A stretch of 64,000 nucleotides of DNA from Streptomyces exfoliatus (GCF_000725545.1 NZ_JNZP01000029.1:62001-126000), one strand, 5' to 3'; shown: positions 52,832 to 61,439, counted from the stretch's first letter. Program-made: numbers and translations. Notes: a model not told the origin generated them from the sequence alone.

Positions 52832-52911
52832 GGCCCTCGGCGGTGTCGCAACCGGTCGTGGTCCCTGGGCGTGTTTCCCTGTGAAGTGATCACTCCGGAA
52901 AGGGAGTTCCC

Positions 52912-53832
52912 TTGTCCTTCTCAGGATTCAGCCCGTCCCGTCGCACCGCGCTGGCCCTCGGCGCGGGTGCCGCGCTCGCCTCCGCATTACCCCTCGGCGG
53001 GAGTGCCCACGCCTCCGCCGGGTCCGGCGGCGAGAACCTCGCCCCGCGGCTGCGGGAGCTGGAGCAGCTGCACTCCGCCCGGCTCGGTGTGTTCGCGCAC
53101 GACGTGCGGACGGGGCGCACGGTGGCGTACCGCGCCGACGAACGCTTCCCGATGTGCTCGCTCTTCAAGACCGTCGCCGTCGCGGCCGTGCTCCGCGACC
53201 TCGATCACGACGGCGCGTTCCTGGCGCGGCGCATCCACTACACCAAGGCGTACGTCGAGCGGTCCGGCTACTCCCCCAAGACCGAGCTGCCCGAGAACCT
53301 CGCCCATGGGATGACCGTCGCCGAGCTGTGCGACGCCACCCTGCGCTACAGCGACAACGCCGCCGCCAACCTGCTGCTGCGCGAGCTGGGCGGCCCGACC
53401 GCGGTCACGCGGTTCGCCCGGTCGATCGGCGACACCACGACGCGCCTCGACCGCTGGGAGCCCGAGCTGAACTCGGGCGAGCCCTGGCGGGAGACCGACA
53501 CCAGCAGCCCTCGCGCGATCGGCCGGACCTATGGACGGCTCGTGCTCGGCGACGCGCTCGCGCCGCGGGACCGGGAGCGGCTCACCGCGTGGATGCTCGC
53601 GAACACCACCAGCGGTGAGCGGTTCCGCAAGGGGCTGCCCGCCGACTGGCTCCTCGCCGACAAGACCGGCGGCGGCCGGTACGGCGGCAACAACGACGCC
53701 GGCGTCACCTGGCCTCCGGACGGCGGCCCGATCGTGCTCGCGGTGATGACCACACGGTTCGAGGAGGACGCGGCGCCGGTCAACGCGCTGGTGGCCGACG
53801 CGGCGGCCCTGGTGGCGGCCGAGCTCGGCTGA
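52912..53832 (+). CDS. Class A beta-lactamase, Tat-exported, with a TTA codon
   Basis: 306 aa from TTG 52912 (SD AAAGGGAG). A twin-arginine signal (SPSRRTALALGAGAALASAL) ends near SAHA. Class A motifs, in Ambler terms: S70-x-x-K as CSLFK (S83, K86), SDN130 as YSDN (146-148), E166 in WEPELN (E182), KTG234 as DKTGGG (250-253). All catalytic residues are present, so the enzyme should be active on penicillins. Codon 26 (52987-52989) is TTA, the only TTA I found in frame in this window, making expression dependent on the bldA tRNA. No BlaI/BlaR-type or LysR regulator is adjacent. Confidence 0.95.
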   Translation: MSFSGFSPSRRTALALGAGAALASALPLGGSAHASAGSGGENLAPRLRELEQLHSARLGVFAHDVRTGRTVAYRADERFPMCSLFKTVAVAAVLRDLDHDGAFLARRIHYTKAYVERSGYSPKTELPENLAHGMTVAELCDATLRYSDNAAANLLLRELGGPTAVTRFARSIGDTTTRLDRWEPELNSGEPWRETDTSSPRAIGRTYGRLVLGDALAPRDRERLTAWMLANTTSGERFRKGLPADWLLADKTGGGRYGGNNDAGVTWPPDGGPIVLAVMTTRFEEDAAPVNALVADAAALVAAELG

Positions 53833-53861
53833 CCCCGGGAGAAACGGCTCGAATAAATGGC

Positions 53862-53890
53862 TTGAGCGTCGCCCGCGGCCTTCCTAGGCT
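53862..53890 (+). promoter_or_regulatory. Strong vegetative promoter of a leader region
   Basis: TTGAGC (53862-53867), exactly 17 bases, TAGGCT (53885-53890). The predicted start is near 53897, giving a ~330-base leader before the next coding start. Confidence 0.6.
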
Positions 53891-53904
53891 GTGGGTACAC
53901 GCTG

Positions 53905-53963
53905 AAAGGAGGTGATCCGAGAACATGGTTTCTTTTCGGATTCGTGAGGTGACTGCGGGCTAA
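53905..53963 (+). CDS. 12-codon leader ORF with a near-perfect SD
   Basis: The SD region AAAGGAGGTGATCC (53905-53918) is complementary to 14 bases of the 16S rRNA 3' end, far beyond a normal SD. Seven bases later ATG 53925 starts MVSFRIREVTAG, stop TAA 53961-53963. Such a pairing should load ribosomes very strongly or hold them. No run of one amino acid typical of attenuation is present. A hairpin GGCAGGTCACCTGCC follows at 53993-54007. It could be a regulatory leader, a small peptide gene, or a toeprint-like control element. Confidence 0.5.
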
Positions 53964-54129
53964 CGGCCTGCCGTCGCACTCTGTGCACCCCGGCAGGTCA
54001 CCTGCCGAAAACCACGCAGTCACCCGACCCGTGGGCCGCCGGTAATCCGGCCGGCTCCCGTCCGAACTCGAGCGGACGGGACCAAGGCCCACGGGTCGTC
54101 CGCGTTCCGGGACACCTCCCACGTCGACC

Positions 54130-54149
54130 CCTGTGATCCGGATCACAGG
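54130..54149. promoter_or_regulatory. CRP/FNR-like palindrome
   Basis: A perfect 20-bp palindrome with core TGTGATCCGGATCACA, which equals the enterobacterial CRP consensus TGTGA-N6-TCACA. It sits in the leader ~75 bases before the next start codons. Streptomyces Crp recognises a GTG-N8-CAC-type site, which this also satisfies. Confidence 0.45.
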
Positions 54150-54225
54150 GAACCTTCGGGCGGTACAGCTCCTCCTCGGGGTGTCGGCGCGCTGCGGCGC
54201 CGGCCTCTGAACGGAGGGGAACCCC

Positions 54226-54563
54226 ATGGAACCCCATGGCGGTCATCGGCATCGAGCGGCCTCGCACGAGCGCGGGTCGGCGTGCTGTCGCCGCGCTGCT
54301 CGCCGTCCTCGCGCTGGTGCACCTCTCTCGCCCTCAGCCGCTACGGCCTGCGGGCGCACTTCCACGGCGTGTTGCGGCCCGGCTGGTGCTGGCTGCAGAG
54401 CCGGTTCCTCGTCATCGGGATGGCTGCGGTGGACGAGGGAGGGCGGACCCGGGTCGCGCTCACCGGTGGCGTACGTGCCCCCGGGCGCGCCGCGCTGGTG
54501 CCGTTCGGCGCGCGACGCGAGCTCGAAGAGGCCATGACACGCCTGGCCGCCCGGGTCACATGA
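54226..54563 (+). pseudogene. Frameshifted small membrane protein gene with duplicated start
   Basis: SD GGAGGGG is followed by a 10-bp tandem duplication (AACCCCATGG at 54220-54229 and 54230-54239), giving two ATGs in different frames. The second starts MAVIGIERPRTSAGRRAVAA and a membrane helix (LLAVLALVHL). Coding character then moves to another frame near 54330: LALSRYGLRAHFHGVLRPGW, LQSRFLVIGMAAVDEGG, ending RLAARVT at 54561-54563. Both lesions indicate decay. The rejoined protein would be ~105 aa with one membrane span; the family is unknown. Confidence 0.55.
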
Positions 54564-54567
54564 CCGC

Positions 54568-54589
54568 CCGCCGCCCGAGTGCGGCGGGT
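54568..54589. terminator. Terminator after the frameshifted gene
   Basis: Perfect 8-bp stem CCCGCCGC/GCGGCGGG, four bases after the stop codon. Confidence 0.55.
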
Positions 54590-54703
54590 CGCCCCGGGCC
54601 GCTGCCCGGGCACGGTCCCGTCGCGCCAGGCTCAGCGCGCCCGCCTGTCGGGAGGGGTCGCGGTCGCCTCGGAGTGACAGGAACCGCCCGGACGCTCCCC
54701 CCT

Positions 54704-54745
54704 CCGGTGCGGCGCTCGTCGCGCGCGTGACGAGCGCCGCACCGG
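54704..54745. terminator. 17-bp perfect hairpin next to a truncated gene
   Basis: CCGGTGCGGCGCTCGTC (54704-54720) pairs completely with 54729-54745. It ends four bases before the first usable start codon of the beta-helix gene, where a terminator is not expected; see findings. Confidence 0.75.
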
Positions 54746-54749
54746 CCGG

Positions 54750-55804
54750 GTGAAAACGATCTTGAGCTATCTGCTGACGCAGCCGGACTCGCTCCTGCCG
54801 AACGTCGACGGCGAGGGCAACGGCGGCATCGTCGACGGCGTGTCGATCACCGGCTACGGCAAGCGGCTGTCCCGGATCGTGTACGCGCCGGCGGCCGACG
54901 ACACCACCCTGTGGACGAACTACCAGCGCTACAAGAACATCCGGATCTCCGGGCTCACCTTCACGAGCACCAACGCCACGTCGAGCTTCAACTACGCCTA
55001 CTCCTCTGCCGACTACGGCGCCCAGGACACCTGGTACACGGACGTCGAGTGGCGCGGCAGCTGGAAGCGCGGCATCGGTCTGGACGGCCCGGCCACGACG
55101 TCCAACCTGAACAGCGAGATGGGCTGGGACCACTGCCAGGTCGGCGGCTCCTACTCCGACGCCTTCCTCGTCATGGGGATGACGCCGGCGGCGACGCAGC
55201 AGGACCAGTTCCTCAACTACTGGTTCCGCGACTGCAAGGTGGAGTACCAGTCCGGTGTGTTCGTGAAGAACAACCGGGGCGGCTCGATGAACTTCGTCGG
55301 CGGCTCCTACATCCTCACCGACGCCGCGTCGAACGGTACGTTCTTCCAGCTCACCGCCGACGCGACCACCCGCGCCGACTCCGTGACGCGTCTGTACGTC
55401 CAGGGATCCGCTTCGAACTGCGCGGCCTCGGCCACAAGGTGATCGACTCCCGCTGGTACAAGGGGAACATCACCTTCGAGTCGTGCGACGACATGGCCCT
55501 CAGCTTCAAGTCCTGGGCGCCGGACGCGGTCACCCACGTGTACGACTTCGACGCGAACGGTGCCCGCGGTCCGATGGTGCGTTACGTGGACTGTGGCCTG
55601 ATGGGCTCGCACCAGGTGACGACCGGGTCCACGGCGACGACGGCGGGCAAGTTGCTGTACGACGGGTGCCGCTTCATCGACATGCCGACCGCGACGGGAG
55701 CGACCGGGTTCCTCCGCTGGACCGGGGCCGTCGCGCCCCGCTACGAGGTGCGTGACTGCCTCGGCGGCGCCACCTACCTGGCGAACGTGAGGAACCCCGC
55801 CTGA
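54750..55804 (+). pseudogene. Truncated, frameshifted beta-helix (phage-tail-spike-like) gene
   Basis: From GTG 54750, without an SD, the product is a right-handed parallel beta-helix type protein: VDGEGNGGIVDGVSITGYGK, RYKNIRISGLTFTSTNATSS, NYWFRDCKVEYQSGVFVKNN. Near 55413 the reading frame breaks in a G run. Frame 1 ends at 55442; the continuation GIRFELRGLGHKVIDSRWYK, ITFESCDDMALSFKSW runs in another frame to TGA 55802-55804. Restoring one G would join them into ~350 aa. Similar proteins are pectate-lyase-like or tail-appendage proteins. The N-terminal part of the fold seems absent. Confidence 0.7.
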
Positions 55805-55821
55805 GCACCCACGGGCACGCC

Positions 55822-55857
55822 CCGCCCGGACGGCGACACGTGTCGTCGTCCGGGCGG
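55822..55857. terminator. Terminator of the beta-helix gene
   Basis: Perfect 11-bp stem CCGCCCGGACG/CGTCCGGGCGG around a loop that can itself pair (GACA/TGTC). Confidence 0.8.
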
Positions 55858-55973
55858 CGGTTCATCGCACGTACACATGGATTTCCTGCCTCCGGTCACC
55901 CGGTGGCGCCGTACCGACACGGACGGGCAGCACGCTCACGCAGGACTGAACGCCCCCTGCAGAGGAGAGTTGT

Positions 55974-57284
55974 GTGACTCGCCCCATCACCGCCCGGTCA
56001 CTGTTGCTCGTCATGACCACGGCGCTCGCCGCAGCGGCCCTCGCCGTGCCGGCCCAGGCCCATCACCGCTCCTCCGAAAGCCCGTTGCCCACCGTGACGC
56101 CCCGTGCGGAGACCCCGGTCCTGCACGACGACGACGAGGGCGGGAACGCCGACGCCGACGACCCGGCGATCTGGCGCAACTCCGCGGCCCCGGGCCGCAG
56201 CCTCGTCATCGCGACCGCCAAGGAGGGCGGTCTGCGCGTCTACGACCTGGACGCGCGACCGGTGCAGTCGATAGCCGCGCCCCCCGCCGTGGGCGAGGAC
56301 GACGCCCCGGGCCGGTTCAACAACGTGGACCTCGTCCACGGTCTGCGACTGTCCTCCGGACGCGCCGACCTGGCCGTCACCAGCGACCGCGGCCACGACC
56401 GGCTGCGCTTCTACCGGATCGACCGCGACCGCGTCGGCGGCCCGCTGACCGATGTCACCGACGCCGCCGCGCCGCCCGTCTTCTCCCGGGACCAGGCCGA
56501 GATCAACGACCAGCGCACCGCCTACGGGCTCGCGACCTGGACCGACCCGGCGTCCGGAAAGTCCTTCGCCCTGGTCAGCCGCCGCGAGCGGACCAGCATC
56601 ACGCTGCTCGAACTGCTCCCGACGGCGACCGGCACGGTCACCTACCGCACGGTCCGGACCCTGGACCTCCCCTCCTCGTTCCGCCTGCCCGACGGCACCT
56701 CGTGGTCCCCGTGCGCCGAGCCGGACGAGCTGCCGCAGGTCGAGGGCATGGTCGTCGACCCGGCCAACGGCACCCTCTACGCCGGCCAGGAGGACATCGG
56801 CATCTGGCGCCTGCGCGCCGACCTCACCGGCACGCCGAAGCTGATCGACAAGGTCCGCGAGTACGGCGTCCCCGGGACCTACGACGAGGAGACCGAGGAG
56901 TGCACGCCCGGTGCCGACCCCGGCTACGGCGGTACGAAGATCAGCGCCGACGTCGAGGGCCTGACGCTGCTCACCGAGTCCGACGGTGACGGCTACCTCC
57001 TGGCCTCCAGCCAGGGCGACAACACCTTCGCGGCCTACGACCGGGAGCTCGAGGACGCCAACGAGTACGAGGGCGGATTCCGCGTCGCGCCCGCGAACAG
57101 CACCCTCGACGGCTCCGAGGAGTGCGACGGCGCCGCGGTCCTGAACGCCCCGCTCGGCGACAGGTACCCGAACGGCCTCCTCGTCGTGCAGGACGGGCAC
57201 GACGCGCCCGGTGACGGCGACCGGCCCGCGACCAACTTCAAGTTCGTCGACCTCGGCACCGTCATGGACGCCCTCGACGACTGA
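55974..57284 (+). CDS. Secreted beta-propeller phytase
   Basis: 436 aa from GTG 55974 with AGAGGAGAG upstream. The signal peptide (SLLLVMTTALAAAALAVPAQ, then A) is followed by a six-bladed propeller: DADDPAIWRNSAAPGRSLVI, NNVDLVHGLRL, QVEGMVVDPANGTLYAGQED, SADVEGLTLL, LASSQGDNTFAAYDRE. These Asp/Glu-rich loops are the calcium and phytate sites of the 3-phytase family. It releases phosphate from inositol hexakisphosphate outside the cell, so phosphate limitation would be a likely signal, but I see no clear PHO box upstream. Confidence 0.93.
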   Translation: MTRPITARSLLLVMTTALAAAALAVPAQAHHRSSESPLPTVTPRAETPVLHDDDEGGNADADDPAIWRNSAAPGRSLVIATAKEGGLRVYDLDARPVQSIAAPPAVGEDDAPGRFNNVDLVHGLRLSSGRADLAVTSDRGHDRLRFYRIDRDRVGGPLTDVTDAAAPPVFSRDQAEINDQRTAYGLATWTDPASGKSFALVSRRERTSITLLELLPTATGTVTYRTVRTLDLPSSFRLPDGTSWSPCAEPDELPQVEGMVVDPANGTLYAGQEDIGIWRLRADLTGTPKLIDKVREYGVPGTYDEETEECTPGADPGYGGTKISADVEGLTLLTESDGDGYLLASSQGDNTFAAYDRELEDANEYEGGFRVAPANSTLDGSEECDGAAVLNAPLGDRYPNGLLVVQDGHDAPGDGDRPATNFKFVDLGTVMDALDD

Positions 57285-57304
57285 TCCCGCGCCGCCACGC
57301 GCCC

Positions 57305-57343
57305 GTGCCGTCCGCCGAAGCCCCCGGGCCCGGCGGACGGCAC
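57305..57343. terminator. Bidirectional terminator
   Basis: Perfect 12-bp stem GTGCCGTCCGCC/GGCGGACGGCAC with a 15-base loop between the convergent phytase and DUF5682 genes. Confidence 0.85.
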
Positions 57344-57347
57344 GGTG

Positions 57348-60299
57348 TCATGGGGCCGCGAGAAGCTCCGCCACCGCGTGGGCCGTGGCCGGGTGGCGGG
57401 CCGTCAGGGACGGCGCGTGCCCTGCCGGGGCGGCCGCCGCCCAGGACTCCGCGCAGCCCAGGATGTCCGCCACGGCGTCACAGGTGGCCCGGTGGGCGGA
57501 GAGCAGTGCCACGCCCGTCGGGCCGGCGGCCCGGCCGTCCGCCGGGGCCCAGGCCTCCCCGGCGCCCACCAGGTCCGCCACCGCGTCGCACGTCTCCGGG
57601 TACCGGGCGAGTAGCGTCGCGCCGCGTTCGTCGCCGGACGACGGGAGGGCGTGCGTCTCCGGCTGGGCGCGCCACGGCGGGACCCAGGCGTCCAGGGCCG
57701 CGAGCCGCGCCGGGAAGACCCGTCCCGCCTCGCGGATGAGCAGGGGTGCCAGCTCCGCGGCGTTGGACCGCAGGGTGGTGATGAGGGTCGGCAGCCAGGG
57801 CAGCAGCACGGCGTCCGGCAGCCGTCCGAAGGCGTTCGACACCGCCTCCACCACCACGTCCGCGAGCCCCGGCACCGGCTCGAGGGCGTGCACGAAACCG
57901 CTGAGGTAGCGCGGGTAGGAGGGCACGACCAGGGGGTTGGCGAGGAGTTCGTCGCAGCGGGCGCGCAGCTCGCCCCGGGAGAGGGTGCCGAGCTGGACCT
58001 GAGCGGCCCACAGGAGCGCCGTCTTCGCCTGGTCCCCCGGGTGCGACTGCGCCACCGCCAGTTCCAGCTGCGTCCGGTCGCAGCCCAGGGAGAGGGCCAG
58101 ACTCTCCATGCCGAACAGGAAGCCCAGCATCGCCGCCACCTGCCCCACGGTCGCGTCCTCGTCACGGAACGCCGTCGGCAGCAGCGTGCAGTAGTGGGCG
58201 TACCCGGCTCTGACGAAGGACTCGATCCACGGCGGCAACACCGGTTCGGCGGTGCGGTAGTACGCCAGGAGGCCGCGCACCCTGCGGAGCACCTCCGGCG
58301 CCCCGTCCACGCTGCGCTCGCCCGCGAGGACCTCGAGCGCACGGGTGCCGAGTTCGTCGGCGAGGCGCCGGCCGCCGAGGTACAGCGTCGCGTCCTCGAC
58401 GGCGGCGAGGACCTGCGCCGTGGTGGCCTGGGCCCCGTACGCGGTGCGGCGCAGGCGCTGCTCCAGTACCTGCTCCAGGCTCACGCCCTCGTAGCCGAGC
58501 TCGATGAGGGCCCGCTGGTGGGTGCCGAGGGAGAGGTCCCACGACTCCTGGATGGACCGCTCGCCGAGCCGCCGCTCCCCCATCACCGGGCGCGCGGCGC
58601 CCGGCGGAAGGAGCCGGCGCAGCATCCACAGCACGTCCGAGCAGGACCTCAGGTCCGGCTCGGACGCCATGTCGAGCAGGGCCCTGCGCACTCCGCGCTG
58701 CTGCAGGTTCAGTTCCAGGGGTGCGAGCCGGTCGTGCACGTCGCGGGCGAGGGGCGGCAGCGCGTCGTAGCCGACCTGCCCGATCCGGTCTCCGCCCATC
58801 ATGATCTCGACGAGCCGGCGCACGTCCCGGCGGCCGGGGACGGTGTCCTTCTCGATGCAGGTGACCGCCGCGTCCTGGAAGTCGTACGGCGTGGGCTTGG
58901 CCCGGTCCCGCATGGCGGCGAGCAGGATCGACGTCTCGAAGACGGCGATGGCGTCGGCGGTGGAGGCGAGGTAGCCGTTGCGGCGGGCGGCGCGGACGAT
59001 GTCCACGGACCAGCCGAGCAGTTCCGCCTCGTCGAGGGTGTGCAGGGCAGGGGGCCGCTGGAGGAAGCCCGAGAGCCGGTCCTCGGTGGCCTCGGGTGCG
59101 GGTGCGGGCAGGGGTGCCCGCGCAGCGGTCTTCGCCGGGCGCGGCTTCTTCGTGCCGGCCTGGCCTTCCAGGCGGAACGGCTTCACCCGGGTGCGCTTGA
59201 GGTTCTTCGCCCATTCGGTAGCGGCGATGGAGACGGAGCCGGCGGCGAGGCCGAACTGCGCCTCGATCGCCGCGTGGCTGGAGGGGATCAGCCCGTACTG
59301 CCAGGTCGTGGCGGTGCGCGGGGAGATGGTGAAGCCGCCGGTGCCGTGGACGCCGAACTCGTCGACGCGGCTGGCCGCGTGGAAGGCGCCGCACACGTAG
59401 AGGCAGTCCGCCGGGTCGGTGCCCGTCGCGGCGAGGTGCTCGCGCATCCGGGTCCACATGTAGCGCTCGCGGTCCTCGTCGACGCGCACCCGGTCCCCCT
59501 GACCGGGGGCGAGGCGCCGGAACAGGCTGCCGATGAGGAACATGACCTGGCGGTAGGTGTCGTGGTCGCTGTCCCCGAGGGGGACCTCGACGTACTGGTG
59601 CCACCATTCGGACCAGTGCCGCACCTTGCCGTGGCGCAGCAGGTGCTGCTCCAGTTCGGCGAAGCGGGGCCGCAGGTCGCCGATCTCGACACCGACGGCT
59701 TCGCCGTGGAGTGCGGCCTCGGGCTCGGTGGACGGCTCCGCGGGCGGCTCCGCGGCTTCGGCGGACAGCTTCCCGGACTGTTCGTGCCGGGTGTCCCACT
59801 GGAAGACGTGGTCGGAGGAGCGGTCGACGAGGACCAGTTCCACGCCGGGGGTGTCGAGCGCGTAGGCGACGGCCTGGTACTCGGCGGAGGCCTCGGTGAT
59901 CGGCGCGACGACGGAGAGCGGGGCCCAGCCGGGCGGGAAACCCTCGATGTCGCTCGCGAAGGCCTGCACGGCTACCGGCAGCCGGCAGTTGCGCAGCTCG
60001 GTGAGGAGCGGTGCCATGTCCTCGCACAGCTCCAGGTAGACGACCTTGGGCTGCTTCTCGCGCAGCCGACGGGCCATGGCGAGGGCGGAGGCGGGCGAGT
60101 GGTGGCAGACGGGGAAGATCTCCAGCGGTTCGGCGACCGCGCGGTCGACGTCGTCGACCATGCCGAGCAGGATGCCTTCCAGGGCGTCCTGGCCTCCGGC
60201 GAACTCGGCGGCCGCGTCGTGGAGTTGTCCGCGCAGCGCGGCGAAGGGCGGTGAAGCGGGCCGCTCGGGGACGGCCGTGGTCTCCGGGGTCCCGGTCAC
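57348..60299 (-). CDS. DUF5682 protein, last gene of the MoxR-vWA operon
   Basis: 983 aa from a GTG that overlaps the AAA ATPase stop (GTGA). The N-terminal ~300 residues (VCHHSPASALAMARRLR, VVYLELCEDMAPLLTELRNC, VCGAFHAASRVDEFG) look like the TraB/ChaN/erythromycin-esterase superfamily, with conserved His (66/67) and Glu (90). A basic, Pro/Ala-rich linker (~425-455) precedes a large helical part (~460-880). The C-terminus holds three degenerate repeats of the form LLARYPETCDAVADLVG. No membrane or export signal. Probably the effector or client of the adjacent ATPase-vWA pair; no activity is established. Confidence 0.85.
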   Translation of the reverse strand: MTGTPETTAVPERPASPPFAALRGQLHDAAAEFAGGQDALEGILLGMVDDVDRAVAEPLEIFPVCHHSPASALAMARRLREKQPKVVYLELCEDMAPLLTELRNCRLPVAVQAFASDIEGFPPGWAPLSVVAPITEASAEYQAVAYALDTPGVELVLVDRSSDHVFQWDTRHEQSGKLSAEAAEPPAEPSTEPEAALHGEAVGVEIGDLRPRFAELEQHLLRHGKVRHWSEWWHQYVEVPLGDSDHDTYRQVMFLIGSLFRRLAPGQGDRVRVDEDRERYMWTRMREHLAATGTDPADCLYVCGAFHAASRVDEFGVHGTGGFTISPRTATTWQYGLIPSSHAAIEAQFGLAAGSVSIAATEWAKNLKRTRVKPFRLEGQAGTKKPRPAKTAARAPLPAPAPEATEDRLSGFLQRPPALHTLDEAELLGWSVDIVRAARRNGYLASTADAIAVFETSILLAAMRDRAKPTPYDFQDAAVTCIEKDTVPGRRDVRRLVEIMMGGDRIGQVGYDALPPLARDVHDRLAPLELNLQQRGVRRALLDMASEPDLRSCSDVLWMLRRLLPPGAARPVMGERRLGERSIQESWDLSLGTHQRALIELGYEGVSLEQVLEQRLRRTAYGAQATTAQVLAAVEDATLYLGGRRLADELGTRALEVLAGERSVDGAPEVLRRVRGLLAYYRTAEPVLPPWIESFVRAGYAHYCTLLPTAFRDEDATVGQVAAMLGFLFGMESLALSLGCDRTQLELAVAQSHPGDQAKTALLWAAQVQLGTLSRGELRARCDELLANPLVVPSYPRYLSGFVHALEPVPGLADVVVEAVSNAFGRLPDAVLLPWLPTLITTLRSNAAELAPLLIREAGRVFPARLAALDAWVPPWRAQPETHALPSSGDERGATLLARYPETCDAVADLVGAGEAWAPADGRAAGPTGVALLSAHRATCDAVADILGCAESWAAAAPAGHAPSLTARHPATAHAVAELLAAP

Positions 60300-61417
60300 G
60301 ACAGCTTGGCGATCGCGTCGCGGCCGCCCTCCAGGAACTCGGGCCAGGAGCCGCCCTCCTCCTTGCCGCGCGGCTCGACGACGCCGTGCAGGTACTTGTT
60401 GAGGATGGCCAGGTCCTCGGGCTCGCGGCGGGCCAGGGTGCCGACGAGCGAGGCGGCGAGGGCGCGGGCCGTGAGGGTCCGCTCGCCGAAGAAGTCGCTG
60501 TGCAGGACCGCGTCCTCCAGTACGCCGATCTGTTCGGCGGTGGAGAGGGCGGACTCCAGCTTCTCCTCGTCGCTGCCGGCCGCGGCGGCGGAGGCCCGCA
60601 GATCGGCGAAGCTCTGGAGGAGGACGTCGAGGAGGGTGGGGGGCACGTCCAGCTCGATGGAGTGCCGGCGGAGCAGTTCCTCGGTGCGGAAGCGGACGAT
60701 CTCCGCCTCGCTGTTCTTGTTGGTGACGACCGGGATGCGGACGAAGTTGAAGCGGCGCTTGAGTGCGGAGGACAGGTCGTTGACGCCCCGGTCGCGGCTG
60801 TTGGCGGTGGCGATGACCGAGAAGCCGGGCTTCGCGAACACGATGTTCTCGCCGCCGGCGCTGTCGAGTTCCGGGACCGAGATGTACTTCTCGGAAAGGA
60901 TCGAGATGAGCGCGTCCTGGACGTCGCTGGTGGAGCGCGTGAGCTCCTCGAAGCGGCCGATGGTGCCGGTCTCCATCGCGGTCATGATCGGCGAGGGGAT
61001 CATCGACTCGCGGGACTGGCCCTTGGCGATGACCATGGACACGTTCCAGGAGTACTTGATGTGGTCTTCCGTGGTGCCCGCGGTGCCCTGGACGACCTGG
61101 GTGGAGTTGCGGCTGATGGCGGCGGAGAGGAGTTCGGCGAGCCAGCTCTTGCCGGTGCCGGGGTCGCCGATGAGGAGCAGGCCCCGGTCGGAGGCGAGGG
61201 TGACGATGGAGCGCTCGACGAAGCTGCGGTCGCCGAACCACTTCTGCGACACCTCCCTGTCCAGGCCGTCGGCGCGCTCGGAGCCGAGGACGAACAGGCG
61301 GACCATCTTCGGTGAGAGGCGCCAGGAGAACGGCTTGGGGTTGTCGTCGATCGACTCCAGCCAGTCGAGTTCCTCGGCGTACTTGATCTCGGCGGGAGCG
61401 CGGAGCAGGTCGGACAT
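60296..61417 (-). CDS. MoxR-type AAA+ ATPase
   Basis: 373 aa. Walker A is GDPGTGKSWL (84-93); sensor/arginine features follow in FEELTRSTSDVQDALISILS, VIATANSRDRGVNDLSSALK and RRFNFVRIP. The Walker B region reads GTIGRFEEL, so the usual acidic pair is FEE. MoxR proteins are chaperone-like ATPases that remodel or load metals into partners together with vWA proteins, and a vWA gene lies 22 bases upstream in the operon. The stop overlaps the DUF5682 start. A basal helix at the N-terminus (EELDWLESIDDNPKPF) is specific to this subgroup. Confidence 0.92.
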   Translation of the reverse strand: MSDLLRAPAEIKYAEELDWLESIDDNPKPFSWRLSPKMVRLFVLGSERADGLDREVSQKWFGDRSFVERSIVTLASDRGLLLIGDPGTGKSWLAELLSAAISRNSTQVVQGTAGTTEDHIKYSWNVSMVIAKGQSRESMIPSPIMTAMETGTIGRFEELTRSTSDVQDALISILSEKYISVPELDSAGGENIVFAKPGFSVIATANSRDRGVNDLSSALKRRFNFVRIPVVTNKNSEAEIVRFRTEELLRRHSIELDVPPTLLDVLLQSFADLRASAAAAGSDEEKLESALSTAEQIGVLEDAVLHSDFFGERTLTARALAASLVGTLARREPEDLAILNKYLHGVVEPRGKEEGGSWPEFLEGGRDAIAKLS

Positions 61418-61439
61418 GCGAAGGGCCTTTCTGGGCGTC

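Noticed and set aside
54750..55804. Prophage or tailocin fragment
   Set aside because: Only one tail-spike-like protein; no capsid, tail tube, sheath, holin or integrase nearby.
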